Shown here in pieces: positions 11,881 to 23,850 of a stretch of 64,000 nt of DNA (position 1 is the first letter of the stretch; the number at the start of each line of letters is the position of its first letter). The notes beneath the pieces were generated by a model. That model worked only from the letters and a program-made list of their open reading frames with translations, did no database searches and was not told the origin of the DNA. This DNA is from Dugong dugon (lineage: Eukaryota; Chordata; Mammalia; Sirenia; Dugongidae), in assembly GCA_030035585.1 (NCBI GenBank), contig CM057469.1, positions 57,243,501 to 57,307,500 of the forward strand, read 5' to 3'. The translations under genes and the position numbers were made by a program.

Positions 11881-13525
11881 TATGCATTTTTTTAAAATCA
11901 TGTAGGACATGAAAAACTGAATTACAAACCTAAGATACAATAATGCTGGCTTTTATATTTTCCCATGCAATTACCTTTACTTGAGATCTTTATTTCTTCA
12001 TTCCTTTTAACCATTTTTCATAGGACAGGTCCAGTGACAACAAACTTGTAAGGAGGTTTGCTGAAAAGGAGAGCAAAGCAATTGGGTGGTACTTGTTGAG
12101 AGAAGTGGTGTCAATATACTTTTTTTGTAAGTTAACTGGAATGATCCAGTAGAGAGTGAAAAATGATGATGTAGGAGAGAGAGGAAAGAATTCCTGGAAT
12201 CTATATCCTTGAGTAGGCACGTGGGGATGGCATCTAGTACACAGGTAGAGAAGCTGGCTTTAGATAGGAAGATGGTTAGTTCATCTGTGGTAACAGGTGA
12301 GAAGGCAGAAGAAGGTGCTAATGCTCTTAAGTAAGTAGATACAATGGTGAGTGTGTATAATAGTTCTTTTCTAATGGTTCCATTTTCTGAGCAGAGGAGG
12401 AAGCATGGTCATCAGCTGAGAGGGCACTTGGGGGAAATGGTGGAGGTTAGAATAGAATGAAAAAAGTAAGAAATAATCATCTAGAAGAGTAAGAGACAAA
12501 ATGGCCTAGGGATGTATAGAATCCTTGCCTAACAGCATTAAGAGCCCTCTTGAGGTTTGTGGTTATGGATTTCAAGTGAGACTAGGCAGCTTGGTGAGCT
12601 TCATTCAACTGGTCAGAGGCAGGTTCAGAATAGTAGAGAGATGGACTTAACAAGGGATGTATTTCGCCAAAAGAAGAGCACAAAGAGAGAGAAGGGAAAA
12701 GAATGAAATATATATGCCAAAGAGGGCTTATAATAACTTTGAAATTTAATCTGGGAAAGCATGAATAAGGCTATCAAAGGGAGAGGAATAGTGAAAAAAT
12801 GGTGGAATCATGGAAATGAGGGTCCCACAGGACAAAAGACTGGTCACTGGGAGCATAAGAGGTGGTGGTCAGAGAGTGGGAGGCATGAAATTCAGATTAT
12901 GGAGGGGATGCAGTTATTAGTAATGATAAAGGTTTAAGGTGTGACCGTAGGATTGAGTGGCTTGTGGGAGAGTATAGGGAACATGACTGAAGAAGACGAC
13001 TTCCAAGAACTGAGTGAAATCATCAAGAATTGAATTGAAATCGTCAAGAATTAAGACAAAAGTTGTGTTGGATTGAATGATATTATTCAGAAGCTAAAAT
13101 TGTTAAGAAATGAGAAATGTTGACAACAATGATGCTTCATATAATTTCATGACATGAGATTCAAAGTCAGGAAGTTTTAAGGAGGAAAGAGAGAGAAAGA
13201 AATACAATGAGGACAAGATCTATCTAATCTCCAGGCCCATCTGAGAGGGCTGTGGAGAAAGCAGTGTCCTCAGGGGAGAGTCACATTTTCATTAGTGGAA
13301 GAAGGTGAAGGAAACACTTAAAAACTAGGCTGAGATGTAGGGAATTTTGCTGACACTGTAGGTACTGTGGAAGGGTCCAGAGTTAGATAGGGGTAGGGAA
13401 AGGATACAGGGAGTCTAAAGGCAATTAGAGTAAAGGAGATAAAGGATGGGACCTAGGAGCCGGTGGGTTTTATGGTATATGAACTGATATAAAGGGCACA
13501 ATGAGCTTATTGCTTTATTTTTCAT
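11881..13525. repeat. probable ancient interspersed repeat, family not identified
   Basis: Purine-rich sequence with 'gaggtttgctgaaaaggaga', 'tcatcagctgagagggcact' and 'cttgaggtttgtggttatgg'. I recognise this type as a recurrent old mammalian repeat but cannot name it with confidence. No coding potential. Confidence 0.4.
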
Positions 13526-13529
13526 TCCC

Positions 13530-14365
13530 CTCCATATCCACATTTGCCCCCTTCCTGTCAGTTCTCTATATCACAGCAAGTGTGATCTTATAAAAAGGAA
13601 AACTTGACCATATTATTCTCATACTTAAACTATTTTAATGGCTTCTATTGATCTTAGTATAAAGACAAAAATCTGTAGTATAACTCAGAAAAACTGGCAG
13701 AGTCTGGCTACTGTTACCTCTCCAGACTCAACACATGCCCTTTCTTTGTGCACCTCAGTCATATCGGCCTTTCTAATGTTTCTAAAACACTCTAAAGGAG
13801 CCCTGCTGGCACAGTAGTTAAGCACTCAGCTGCTAACCAAAAGGTCAGCAGTTCCAACCCATCAGCTGTTCCATGCGGAAAGATGTGACAGTCTGTTTCC
13901 CTAAAGATTACAGCCTTGGAAACCATACGGGGCAGTTCTACTCTGTCCTATAAGGTCGCTACGAGTCATAACCGACTCGATGGCAATGGGTGGGAAACAC
14001 ACGAAACTCTTTCCCATCTCACAGCTTTTGTACTTCCTTCTGCCTGGAATGCATCCTGCCCCACACTACCCCCAGGTTTTCTCTACTTAACTCCCACTTG
14101 TCCTTCAGATCTCACCTCAAACGTCCCCCAGTTAGGTCAGGTCCCCTTGGTTTCTCATCTCTTAGAACTCTCTACTTGCATACTACTTATCGTGGTTTGT
14201 GATTGCGTATTTGTGTGATTATTTTATCCTTTTCTCTCTACCTCTTTAGATGGTAAACTCCACCAAGACAAAAATCATGTCTGCTGTTTTCTCTGTTATA
14301 TGCCCAGAACTTCCCTAAGTGCCTGACACTTAGTATGTGTCAATAAATATTTATTAAATGACTGG
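13530..14365 (+). repeat. L2 3' region split by an AfroSINE
   Basis: Left part 'ccatattattctcatactta' and right part 'tgcctggaatgcatcctgcc', 'tagatggtaaactccaccaa' and 'gtcaataaatatttattaaa' match the 3' portion and terminus of L2. Confidence 0.75.
13797..13992 (+). repeat. AfroSINE, long form, inside L2
   Basis: Forward copy: 'gagccctgctggcacagtag' head, 'gctaaccaaaaggtcagcag' and 'tctactctgtcctataaggt' to 'actcgatggcaatgggt'. 'aaacac' on both sides is the likely target duplication. Confidence 0.9.
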
Positions 14366-15640
14366 ATACAGAAGATGTTGTCAATAGTGCCACAACCTGA
14401 TAATATCATCAGCCTCTACCTATCCATATCAACACTTCTCCTTCTTATTTATGATGTTACCTGATAGTGGAGAAGCTTTGGAAACACGATTTCAGCTCTC
14501 CTTAGAAAGCAGCATTTACAAATGAATAATAAAAATATTAACACATCAATAGAAAAAACGGAATGAGTACATGACAGGTACTTCACTAACAACAAAATAC
14601 ATATAATCATTAAATACCTTAAAAATATATATATTAACTTCACTAGTAATCAAGGAACATGGAATCACAAAATATACCACCACTTCAGAGAGAAGAACTA
14701 CAAAAATTTTTATATTCTTATTGAAATTACTGTCAAGTTTTAAAAATAATTAAGTACTTTTCCAAAACGAAAACCAAACCCATTGCCGTTGGGTCAATTC
14801 CAAGTACTGTTAATAAGCCTTAATAGCTTTTACACTGTAGAAATGAACAGAGAAAGAATCCCAGATCTAGTAAGGGTGGGCTAGAGGTAGCCTAAATCTG
14901 TTTATAACAGCTCAAACACACGCACACACACACAGACAAAATACTTAAGAAGTGTTATTAGAAGAACAAAGCACTGACAAAATAGTAAGCAATTACCAGG
15001 CCAAAAGAGAAGAGAAAACAACAACCTGGAGTCAGAACAGGAACATGAAAGATGTTTGTGCCTAAGAACATATGCCAGACTCTACAAAGTTAAACTTTAA
15101 TTTTTATGAACTCTCAGGTCAACAGGAATAGAAATCAAAGCCCCGGCGCTAAAAATAAATAAATAAATAAAAACCCACTGCCGTTGAGTCAATTCTGACT
15201 CATAGCGACCATCCTCCACAAAATAAGAGTCCAGTTGGAGACTTTCCCCAGCAAAAAAGTTTAGACCTCCTAAAGAGCTCCACACTCAGGATAAGAGAGA
15301 ACCATATGTAAACCAGCCCTGCATAGTCTTCTAGTTCGAGTTTGCATCATCTGGATTGTCCTGGGGACCTCAGGTCTTCACCGTGGACCAAGGTTATCCC
15401 AAACTCACTGAGCCTTTAGGTACCTTGTATAAGCATAAATCTTCTCTGAAGAAAGTTACCTTCACCCTAGGCCTCAAAATATTCCTACAAATAACTTTTC
15501 GAGTACAGTGAGATAACAAAACACGCAAACACACACAAAAAGATTACTTGAGCAAGAACTAACAGAAACCATAAAAAACAAAAATAGATCCAAGAAGACT
15601 TCAGATATTACAATAGTCTGTCTGACTCATTATATGGCAG
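14366..15640. other. mostly unassigned, with two SINE tail fragments
   Basis: Contains reverse-strand AfroSINE 3'-end fragments at about 14766-14806 and 15166-15212 (the latter after an AAAT-repeat run) and a CA-rich run at 14910-14936. The rest, including 15213-15640, is unassigned. Confidence 0.5.
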
Positions 15641-15825
15641 CATAACCTTAGTATCAAAACCCAAGCAAAGTAGTACAAAAGATATCATTCACGAACATAG
15701 ATGCAAAAATCATAAACAAAATGTTACTAAGCAGAATCTCATAACACACAAAAATACATACAATAGCAGGATCCAGTTGGGTGTAGCCAAGGAATGCAAA
15801 GTGGGTTTAACATTGGAGCTGTCTG
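15640..15825 (+). repeat. L1 ORF2 fragment
   Basis: 'atgcaaaaatcataaacaaa' and 'ggatccagttgggtgtagcc' match the L1 RT region (the -DAKI-NK- stretch). Confidence 0.65.
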
Positions 15826-16269
15826 AGCACTGAGGTCAGAAATGCCCAGGCTTTGGATGGGTAAGACTTTTCCTCCGGCTGTGCTTCAAAAGGTCCTGTG
15901 TCCCTGCATTATCTGCACATCTAGAGTTCGTCATTTTGACTCATTCCTTCTTGATTTAGATATGTTCGTAAAACTTAATGTATTCAGTTATGTTATAGCA
16001 GAGGTTGCAAAGTAGAGATTTTGGGTCAAATTCAGCATACAGATGGTCTTGCTCTAGCCTGTGATATTTTAAAGAAATTGAAGCTAACATTTATAAATTG
16101 GGAAACTTCAATAAAGCCAGACTTTTGTCTTCTCTCAAAAAGCAGGAATATCTGGTAATACTAGGCCCGTAATTCCACCTGGCTACAATCAGCTCTGCCT
16201 GAGGAATGACTACCCCTTTAGATAAGGGGGTATGTTCTCCTTTTTGCCATAGTCTTTGCCACTCTGGCC

Positions 16270-16476
16270 TAGGGTCCAGTTGCCATCCAAGTTGATTCTG
16301 ACTCATGGCAACCCCATGTGTGCAGAGTAGAACTGTGCTCCACAGGGTTTGCAATGGCTGATATTTTGGAAGTAGATCGCCAGGACTTTCTTCCAAGGCA
16401 CCCTTCGGTAGACTCAAACCACCAAACTTTCAGTTAGCAGCTAAGCATGTTAACTGTTTGCACCACCCAAGTACTC
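16270..16476 (-). repeat. AfroSINE, variant subfamily
   Basis: Reverse copy of the 'aactgtgctccacagggttt' / 'aagtagatcgccaggacttt' subfamily, ending 'tgcaccacccaagtactct'. It differs from the 'ctaccagggctcc' form. Unassigned sequence (15826-16269) precedes it. Confidence 0.85.
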
Positions 16477-16500
16477 TCTGGCCAAAGGTCACTTGTCTTT

Positions 16501-17183
16501 TTTTTTTTTTTTTTCCTTGAACATTTTATTGTGCTTTAGGCGAAAGTTTACAAAGCATATTAGTTTCTCATTCAAAAAATTTATACAAAAATTATTCTGT
16601 AACATTGGCTGCAAGCCCTGCAATGTGTCAGCACTCTCCCCCTTTCCCCCACCTCACCCCCCTTCTCTGTTTCCATTCTTCCAGTTTTCCTGTCTCCCAG
16701 TGGCTTCCTTTGCCTTAGTCACATTGTGCTGATTTCACCTATACCGTGTATTGCCTTTCCCTTCGCCAAAGTTAACACGTTTACTGTTTAGTTAGTGGTT
16801 TCCTCTCCCTGCCCCTCTTCTACCTGGTAACCCTCAAAGATTGTTTCTTTCTGCATAGAAACCTTTTCTTGAGTTCTTATAATAGTGGTCTCATACAATA
16901 TTTGTTGTTTTGTGATTGACTTATTTCACTCAGCATAATGCACTCCAGATTCAACTGTGCTGTGAGATGTTTTACAGATTCATCACTGGTCTCTATCATG
17001 GTGTAGTATTCCATTGTATGTATGTACCATGATTTGTTTCTCCATTCATCTACTGATGTACACTTAGGTTGTTTCCATCTTTTTGCTACTGTGAATAATG
17101 CTGCAACGAACATGGGTGTCCATGTGTCTATTCTTGTGATGGCTTGTATTTCTCTAGGACATATTCCTAGGAGTGGGATTAGT
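16501..17183 (-). repeat. L1, 5'-truncated, with perfect target duplication
   Basis: Starts with a poly(T) run (reverse poly(A)), then 'ttttattgtgctttaggcga', and runs to the ORF2 C-terminus ('attcctaggagtgggattag'). Flanked by the 12-bp duplication 'tcacttgtcttt' at 16489-16500 and 17184-17195. Confidence 0.92.
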
Positions 17184-17405
17184 TCACTTGTCTTTAATCT
17201 TTATGTGTGTTCTCCCCTCCCCCCTCATAGCCAACTCAAGGGAATTGTTCTCTCATATAAGGAGAAACAAAAAATTAGACAAATAGGTGCTCACATATCA
17301 AGATAAATGAGGGAAAGCACATATATTTGTGGAAGTGAGAAATAGTATTTCATGTTTAGTATGCTAATGCCTGGTCAGTTTCACTTCTTAATGACCCTGT
17401 AGGCA

Positions 17406-17604
17406 AAGGAGCCCTGATGGTGCAGTGGTTAAGCACTTGGCTGCTAACTGAAAGGTCTGTGGTTCAACCCACCAGCTGCTCTGCAGAAGAAAGATCTGGC
17501 AGTCTGCTTCCGTAAAGATTACAGCCTTGGAAACTCTATGGGGCAGTTCTACTCTGTCCTACAGGGTTGCTATGAGTCAGAGTCAACTCAGAGGCAACAC
17601 ATTT
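17406..17604 (+). repeat. AfroSINE with 14-bp target duplication
   Basis: Forward copy from 'aggagccctgatggtgcagt' to 'caactcagaggcaacac'. The duplication 'tgaccctgtaggca' is perfect at 17392-17405 and 17605-17618, which defines both ends. Confidence 0.95.
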
Positions 17605-17929
17605 TGACCCTGTAGGCACTCAGTTTGTGACCTCTGGGGTAAAGTCACATTTATATCTGGAAGCAGTCTGCCTCTTTCTAATGACTTTTTATATTTACGC
17701 TCTATCCGCCATGTGTCGATCTTGCAATTCAGCTTTCAGAATGCTGTCTTGTTTTCCTAATTCTCCCCTTTCTGGGAAGTACTTCATTAGTCCCCAAATG
17801 CTACAAAACTTAGAAGTTGCAATTACTACATAATGTTTATCTTGACTCTAAACTGAAATCAGCGAATACCCCCCTTTTCTCTTTTTTTCCTTTGTTTTCC
17901 CTGCCCCCAAAATACACTGTTATAAAATC

Positions 17930-18235
17930 TGAAAAAAAAAAAAAAATGTTGACCGGAATGTTTACACTGTGACCACAAAATATCACAGTAGTCGGTGTCA
18001 CACGTGGCAGCCATTTCTTATTAACATTTGTTCAAACTACATAAACATTATTACCGCATGTTGGGCAAACAAGTCTTGTTTTAAGCTGTTTTGTCTAATG
18101 TGCTGGTAACAGTTACTTATCATAATGTTGCCCCTGCTGTTTGGGGAAGTTACCACCAGTAAATATGATAATGCTGCAAGGTTAATACCCAGTCCAAGCC
18201 TGCAAAATAGTTTGGGAAGTATGGTACAGAGCAAG
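17930..18235. promoter_or_regulatory. possible conserved noncoding element
   Basis: Non-repetitive sequence with forkhead-like 'tgtttac' and 'ataaaca' motifs and a RUNX-like 'tgaccaca', next to a poly(A) run. Regulatory function is inference only. An L2 3' end follows at about 18238-18335. Confidence 0.25.
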
Positions 18236-18651
18236 ACCATGTCTTCTCATCTGTGTAACCCCAGTAGATAGCATTGGGCCTGACTCAGTGTAGATGCTTC
18301 ATAAATACGTTTTGATTGAATGAATTAAGAAATATATGAACAAGCAGATGCTCAAGCATATTTTCAACCTTGCCTCTTCTATTGTAGTAAAGGGATTCAT
18401 GTGGTAGTCATTATAGCAGTTCTGTCTTGACATTTCCTGATGCTAAAATATATCATTCAAACAGATTAACTGGTAATACTATCACTAGGCTACATTTATT
18501 TTAAAACGTATTCAGAAAGGAACTGATTTTCCTTTTTGTAAATCCATTTGGAAGGAAGCTATAAACACTGTATGTACAAATGCCAAGATGCCAAACTGGA
18601 GATGGTCTGTCAGAGTACATACTTTTATACTATCTTGTACTCTTCATATGT

Positions 18652-18988
18652 GGGCATTGGTACTTCAGTGATAGAATTCTTGCCTCCCACGTGAAAGACC
18701 TGGGTTGGATTCCCGGCCAAAGCACCTCATGTGCAGCCACTTCATGTGCAGCCAACACACCTCATATGTGTTGCTATGATGCCAAACAGGTTTCTGTGGA
18801 GTTTCCAGACTAAGACAGACTAGGAATAAAGGCCTGGCAATCTACTTTCATAAAAACAGCCAATGGATCACAATGATCTGAGCCACAACGTATCATGTGG
18901 ATGGCAAAGGACTGAGCAGCATTTTGTTCTGTTATACATGGGATCACTGTGAGTCAAAGGCTGACTCTACAGCAGCTAACAGCAATAC
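18652..18988 (+). repeat. tRNA-Gly-headed SINE with RTE tail
   Basis: The head, 18654-18724, reads like tRNA-Gly(CCC): 'gcattggtacttcagtgata', anticodon stem-loop 'gcctcccacgtg' and B-box-like 'ggttggattcc'. The tail 'gtgagtcaaaggctgactct' to 'gcagctaacagcaa' matches the RTE 3' end. It is a retroposon, not a tRNA gene: stems are broken and the body continues for 260 bp. Confidence 0.82.
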
Positions 18989-19869
18989 TCTTTATACCAT
19001 AATAGAGGTTGAAATTAGCAAAAGGTCTATTTCAAGACAACTATATGAATTACATTTATAAGTTTATAAGATTGTCCATGCTGGGGGGAAAGGGGTATTT
19101 TCCCAAAGTACAGAGATAATAGCTTAGGAAATGTGACCAAACTTTTTCTAACTTTTATAAATATTTTTAAAACAAAGTCTTATAAGCCTGATTTCTTATG
19201 TTTAGATTCAACCATGAGAAAACAAGAGAGGCCCAAAAGTGTACGTCTTTATCTAGTACAGTGAAGCTTTAATAGAGCAATATTTTGCTTTAAAGGTTAG
19301 TTTAATATTGTTTTAAGGGTTAGTCATATAAACAGATGTGCAAGCCATCTGTTCTATTAGTGCTACTTGAAATTTATAACAAAGGACAAAGTATATTTCA
19401 ACAGGTAATAGAACATAGGCCAAGATCACATACTTAGTTAATATAATAGCAGGACTAGAATCCTATATCTCCTAAATCCAAGTCCCGTAGTCTGCTCTCC
19501 CACATATCTCAGTACAGGGTTACAATTTGTGAATAACATGGTAGTTTAGTGTCATACCTCTAAAGTTGTACTTACCACTGGCAAGAAAGTACAGTTCTTA
19601 GAATGGCAGTAGAGGCTACAGTGCCCAAGTTACTCATGAAACGTTTGATGAGGATACTTAAATTGGCAAACCACTATTCTTGATGCAAATTCAATGACAA
19701 TGTAAATTCCTGTCTGAAATCTGAAAGAGTAACTACACTCTATTAGCAACACACCACTCCCATAATAATCCTGTGGGCTTTAGGAGAAAAAGTCGCATAT
19801 TGTAATAAGTATGCAGAGCATTCCAAGTTTATAAAGTAGATATAGACTATTCGAGGGATAAAAACTTAA
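18989..19869. other. unassigned sequence with a MIR fragment
   Basis: About 19395-19505 resembles a reverse MIR ('ggccaagatcacatacttag'). The rest shows no gene or family. Confidence 0.4.
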
Positions 19870-20003
19870 GGAGGCTGAGGATGATTGCACAACTCGAAGA
19901 ATGTAATCAATGTCACTGAATTGTACATGTAGAAATTGTTGAATTAGTGTGTGTTCTGTTGTGTATATTTTCAATAATAATAAAAATAAAATTTAAAAAA
20001 AAG
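19870..20003 (+). repeat. L1 3'-end fragment
   Basis: 'caatgtcactgaattgtaca' through to an A-rich tail; the same 3' terminus occurs at 20820-20900 and 22204-22300. Confidence 0.75.
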
Positions 20004-20088
20004 GTTATACTGGCAACAGTAGAATGAATAGAAACGATTCCTCATGTGAAGGTGTTACATAGGTTATAGGAAACAGTCCCCTGATTTC

Positions 20089-20262
20089 GAAACCAAAAAA
20101 AAAAAAAAAAAAAACCAAAACTGTTGCCATAGAGTGAATTTCAACCCTATAGGACAGAGCAGAACTGCCCCATAAGGTTTCCAAGGAATGTCAGGTGGAT
20201 TCAAACTGCTGACCTTTTGGTTAGCAGCCAAACTCTTAACTACGAAGCCACCAGGGTTTCCA
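20089..20262 (-). repeat. AfroSINE
   Basis: Reverse copy with a 20-base A run at its tail, then 'ccataaggtttccaaggaat', 'ccttttggttagcagccaaa' and 'agccaccagggtttcc'. Confidence 0.9.
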
Positions 20263-20439
20263 GTTTGGAAACAGTTTAAGAAAATAGATTAAGAAGCCCT
20301 ACCAGATGTCATTAAGAAGTCAGATCAGAATTAAACTACAACACATTTGAAAACATTTGTTGACATGAGAAAGGAAGCAGGAAAATGTCATCCAGAAAAG
20401 TGATAACTGTGAAGTTTAAATATATGTCATTGCATTGCA

Positions 20440-20912
20440 TTGCAGCACTATCACAATAGCCAAAAGGTAGGAGACAACCTAAACATCCATTAGCAGATGA
20501 AAGGATAAACAAAATGTGGCATACACATACAATGGAATATCATTCAGCTATGAAAAGAAATAAAGTTCTGGTACATGCTACAACATGGATGAACCTTGAA
20601 AACATTATGCTGAGTGAAATAAGTCAGTCATAGAAGAACAAATATTGTATGATCCCACTTACATGAAATAGGCAAATGTATAGGGACCAAGGTGTATTAG
20701 TAGTTACAAGGGGTGTGAGGTAGGAAGGAAGAGGGTGTTTTTGCTTACGGGGCAAAGTTTCTGTTAATGGTGTAGAAAAATTTGAAAATGGACAGTTGTA
20801 ATGGTTGCACAACATGATGAATATAACCAATGTCACTGAATTGTACATGTAGAAAAATGTTAAAAAATGTTTTGTTATATACATTTTTACAATTATACAG
20901 TTTTTTAAAAAT
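20440..20912 (+). repeat. L1 3' end
   Basis: Contains 'acaatggaatatcattcagc' and 'aacattatgctgagtgaaat' (the end of ORF2) and the 3' UTR ending 'ttgtacatgtagaaaaatgt'. Confidence 0.85.
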
Positions 20913-20989
20913 TGTCATTGCCTATCCAGCAATGTGTAGAAGAACAATGCACTAACAACTTGACCAAGGAGGTGCACAGTGGACCAGGC

Positions 20990-21595
20990 AAATTTGGTTG
21001 GTGTCTTACATGGCAAAACGAGCTGTCACAGCCTGTATCTCTCTAAAACAAATAATTTTCCTTTGGTCCAGGTTCTATAGTCAACCACCTGCTGGTCTTA
21101 ATTTGATTTCCTTGGTAAGTTTATCTACTAGGAAGAGAATGTATCGATAGGCTGATAGGAATGTCTGGTCAGCTTGGCAGTTGTAATTGGAAAGTAAATT
21201 AATAAATTGTCTTTCAGGTGTACATCAGTCTCCTGCAAGTTTTATTAAGTTGGCTCAGCTATCTTAAGTCCTTATTGCCTTCAATGAGTATATTCTCAAT
21301 GTCTCAAATCATAAGCTGGAAGGGCAGCTCTTAGACCCTGATAACCTCACTAGGAGACACAGCCTGGAAGGCCCAATTTAGCTTATTAGCCTCTAATCGA
21401 AACCATTATAATTACCAGCCCTCAGGGAGCCACTGAATCCCAGAGCCCTGGTTACCACTCTATGAATTCCTTAATAACTCTGCAAAAGTCATCAATGTCT
21501 CCTATAGAGCGTCTAATAAATTGAGATGGTTTGCTCAAAATGAACCATGTTAGAGCCTCCATTGTATAATTCTGTCCGTAACGCAACTTTCAGCT
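20990..21595. promoter_or_regulatory. possible conserved noncoding element
   Basis: About 600 bp with no repeat signature, higher complexity than its surroundings, and several TAAT/TAATTA homeodomain-type cores ('ccattataattaccagc', 'cttaatttgatttcc'). Function is inference from composition only. Confidence 0.25.
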
Positions 21596-21654
21596 CTAAG
21601 AATCATTGTTATGAGAAGAATGGCAGATGTGTGTAAAGCAGGTGTACAGGTAAA

Positions 21655-21790
21655 CTTCACAGATTACTGAAGAAAGATGGAAAGAAAGGGGGGGAGAGAG
21701 GGAGGAAGAGACAGAGGGAAAAAGAGAGGAAGGAGGAAGGGAGAGAAAAAGGAGAGAAGAGAGAGGGAGAGGGGCAAAGAAGGAAAGAAG
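21655..21790 (+). repeat. GA-rich low-complexity tract
   Basis: Purine run of GAAA/GGAG/GAGA units over about 135 bp. Confidence 0.85.
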
Positions 21791-21794
21791 AAAA

Positions 21795-22010
21795 AGTAGG
21801 AGTGTGGGTTCAGGGCCAGTTACCTTAATTTGAGTCCTAGGTCTACCACCTACTAGCCATGAGCACATGGGCAAGTTACTTACTATCTCTGTGCTTTAGT
21901 GTCCTCATTTGAAAAATGGGGCTAACAACTCGATCTACTTCGTATCTTGTGAGGATTAAATGAGTTTATATGCAAAAGTACTTGAACAGTGCCTGGAACA
22001 TTGTAAATGG
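21795..22010 (+). repeat. MIR SINE
   Basis: 'gggcaagttacttactatct', 'tcctcatttgaaaaatgggg' and 'gaggattaaatgagtttata' are MIR core and 3' part in sense. Confidence 0.85.
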
Positions 22011-22181
22011 TTTTGCATTTTATGCCTGATCAATTTTTCTGATTTCACTTTTGTGTTTTGCGGTTGAGACTGTAAAAATCCTAAAACCAGTATTTTTAAA
22101 TGAAGAAAGTAACTAAAAGCTCAATGCCCACTGATTATGAAGATACTTATTTCCTTAAGTATAAAAGTAATAAATGAGGTG

Positions 22182-22440
22182 TGCTTCTCAAAGTTGAATG
22201 TGCAAATGGTACATGTAGAAACTGTTGAATTGGTGTATGATTTGCTGTGTATATTCTCAACAACAAAATAAATAAAATTTAAAGAAAAAACAAAAAAAAT
22301 TTGAATGTGCTTATGATTCAGCTAGGCATCTTGTTAAAATGCAGATTCTGATTCCATCAGTCTCAGACAGGACTTGAGATTCTGCATTTCTAACAAGCTC
22401 CTGATGCCCCTAGTTTGGTTTGGAGTAGCCAGGTTATAGA
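22182..22440 (+). repeat. MER5A-type hAT MITE split by an L1 fragment
   Basis: Starts 'tgcttctcaaagttgaatgt', continues after the insertion with 'catcttgttaaaatgcagat' and 'tctgcatttctaacaagctc', matching the MER5A consensus. Split at 22203/22301. Confidence 0.75.
22204..22300 (+). repeat. 97-bp L1 3'-end insertion with 10-bp target duplication
   Basis: Only the last ~90 bases of an L1 3' UTR plus A-rich tail. 'ttgaatgtgc' is perfect on both sides (22194-22203, 22301-22310). Confidence 0.88.
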
Positions 22441-22820
22441 CTGTTTGATTCAAAGGGAAAAATAACTAGGAGGAAGAAAGGCAAGTAGGTAATATCTGTA
22501 AAATGAAGATAACATTTATTGCACAGGACTGTTGTGAAGATATAATGAAATAATCTACTTAAAATGTTAGGAAAATGGCCATCATAAGGAAGAGCACTCC
22601 ACAATCAGTAGACGTTATTATGGCTAGAAAGTCATTACAGGTATGCCTAAGATTGCACAATAAAGATATTACTCAAATATTTATGTATTTTTAAGCTGAA
22701 TTTGCTTATGTTTGGTCATATATTAAGTGCACTTAAGGAGTATCTTATCAAAAGACATCATGTCAATAATTTTGTTATAAAAATAACTCGTTAATTTATT
22801 GATATGGTTTTACTCATTTT
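22441..22820. other. unassigned sequence
   Basis: No gene or clear repeat seen. Confidence 0.3.
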
Positions 22821-23850
22821 TTAAAGATACAAAAGTAATATATTCCCATAGGACAAAAATTCAATTATTTCAGAAACATATACATTGGAAAGGGAAAGTC
22901 CCCCACTTCAACCTTCCATTCCTAAGTCCCAGGGATAAACACTGTTAAGAATTTGATGCAATATTTTCAAATATTTTTCTATTATTATATATACAAAGTT
23001 TTTCTTCAGAAAATGCAACCATACGCTACTGTAATGCAACTTTCATTACCCCTAAAATTACATCACAGACATCCTTCCATGTTAATATATAGAAATTCCA
23101 TCTCATTCTTTTCAGTGATCGCGAAGGATTCCAACATACCAAAACTTATTTACCCATTCCCTATTGCTATGCTTTTCGGATGTCCCCAATTATTTACTAT
23201 TACAAAAATGCTATGATGAAATTTCTTATATGTTATCAAGTTATCTTTCTGTGCGTGTGTTTGTGTGCCCCGTTAACTCATTGTACTTGAAAAATTATTT
23301 GTAGAAATATTTTGAGAACTAGGATGAAGATAACTTCTCCAAATATACATACATACATGTACATATAAAACCTGTATAGTTGTTGTGAATACATCTGTAA
23401 TATGGTTCCTGGGAGTGGAACTGCTATGATGAAAAAGGTGCACAACCTAGATTTTGAGAATGGCCAAACTGCCTTTCAAAAAGACTCTTAATTTAGACTT
23501 CAACCAATGATCCATGAACCTGCCCACTTATGTCTACACTGGTCAAATGGATATTTGCAATCATTTAAATGTTTTGATACTCTGACTGCAAAAAAGGCAC
23601 CCTTTTATCATTTTAATTTCATTATTTTCTTGATTGTTAGTGAGATCATCTTTTATGTAACTAGCCATTTTAATTTCTTCTGTGAATCGCCTGTTTATAT
23701 AACTTGCTATTTTTCTCCTAGTTTTTGTGTGTTGTTGTTCTCTGTATGTTAGAAATGAATAATACTTTATTTCCTGGTTTGCTTAGCAAACTTTGTCCTA
23801 TCTCCAAATAACAAAATATTCTTTTTCTTTTCTTAGTAATTTCATTGTTT
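22820..23850 (-). repeat. old L1 3' region, reverse strand
   Basis: 'ttacccattccctattgcta', 'gagaatggccaaactgcctt' and 'tttgatactctgactgcaaa' are the reverse complement of an old L1M-type 3' end. Confidence 0.65.

Noticed and set aside
18654-18724. tRNA-Gly gene
   Set aside because: The stems are mismatched, the B box is altered, and it continues into a SINE body and RTE tail, so it is a SINE head.
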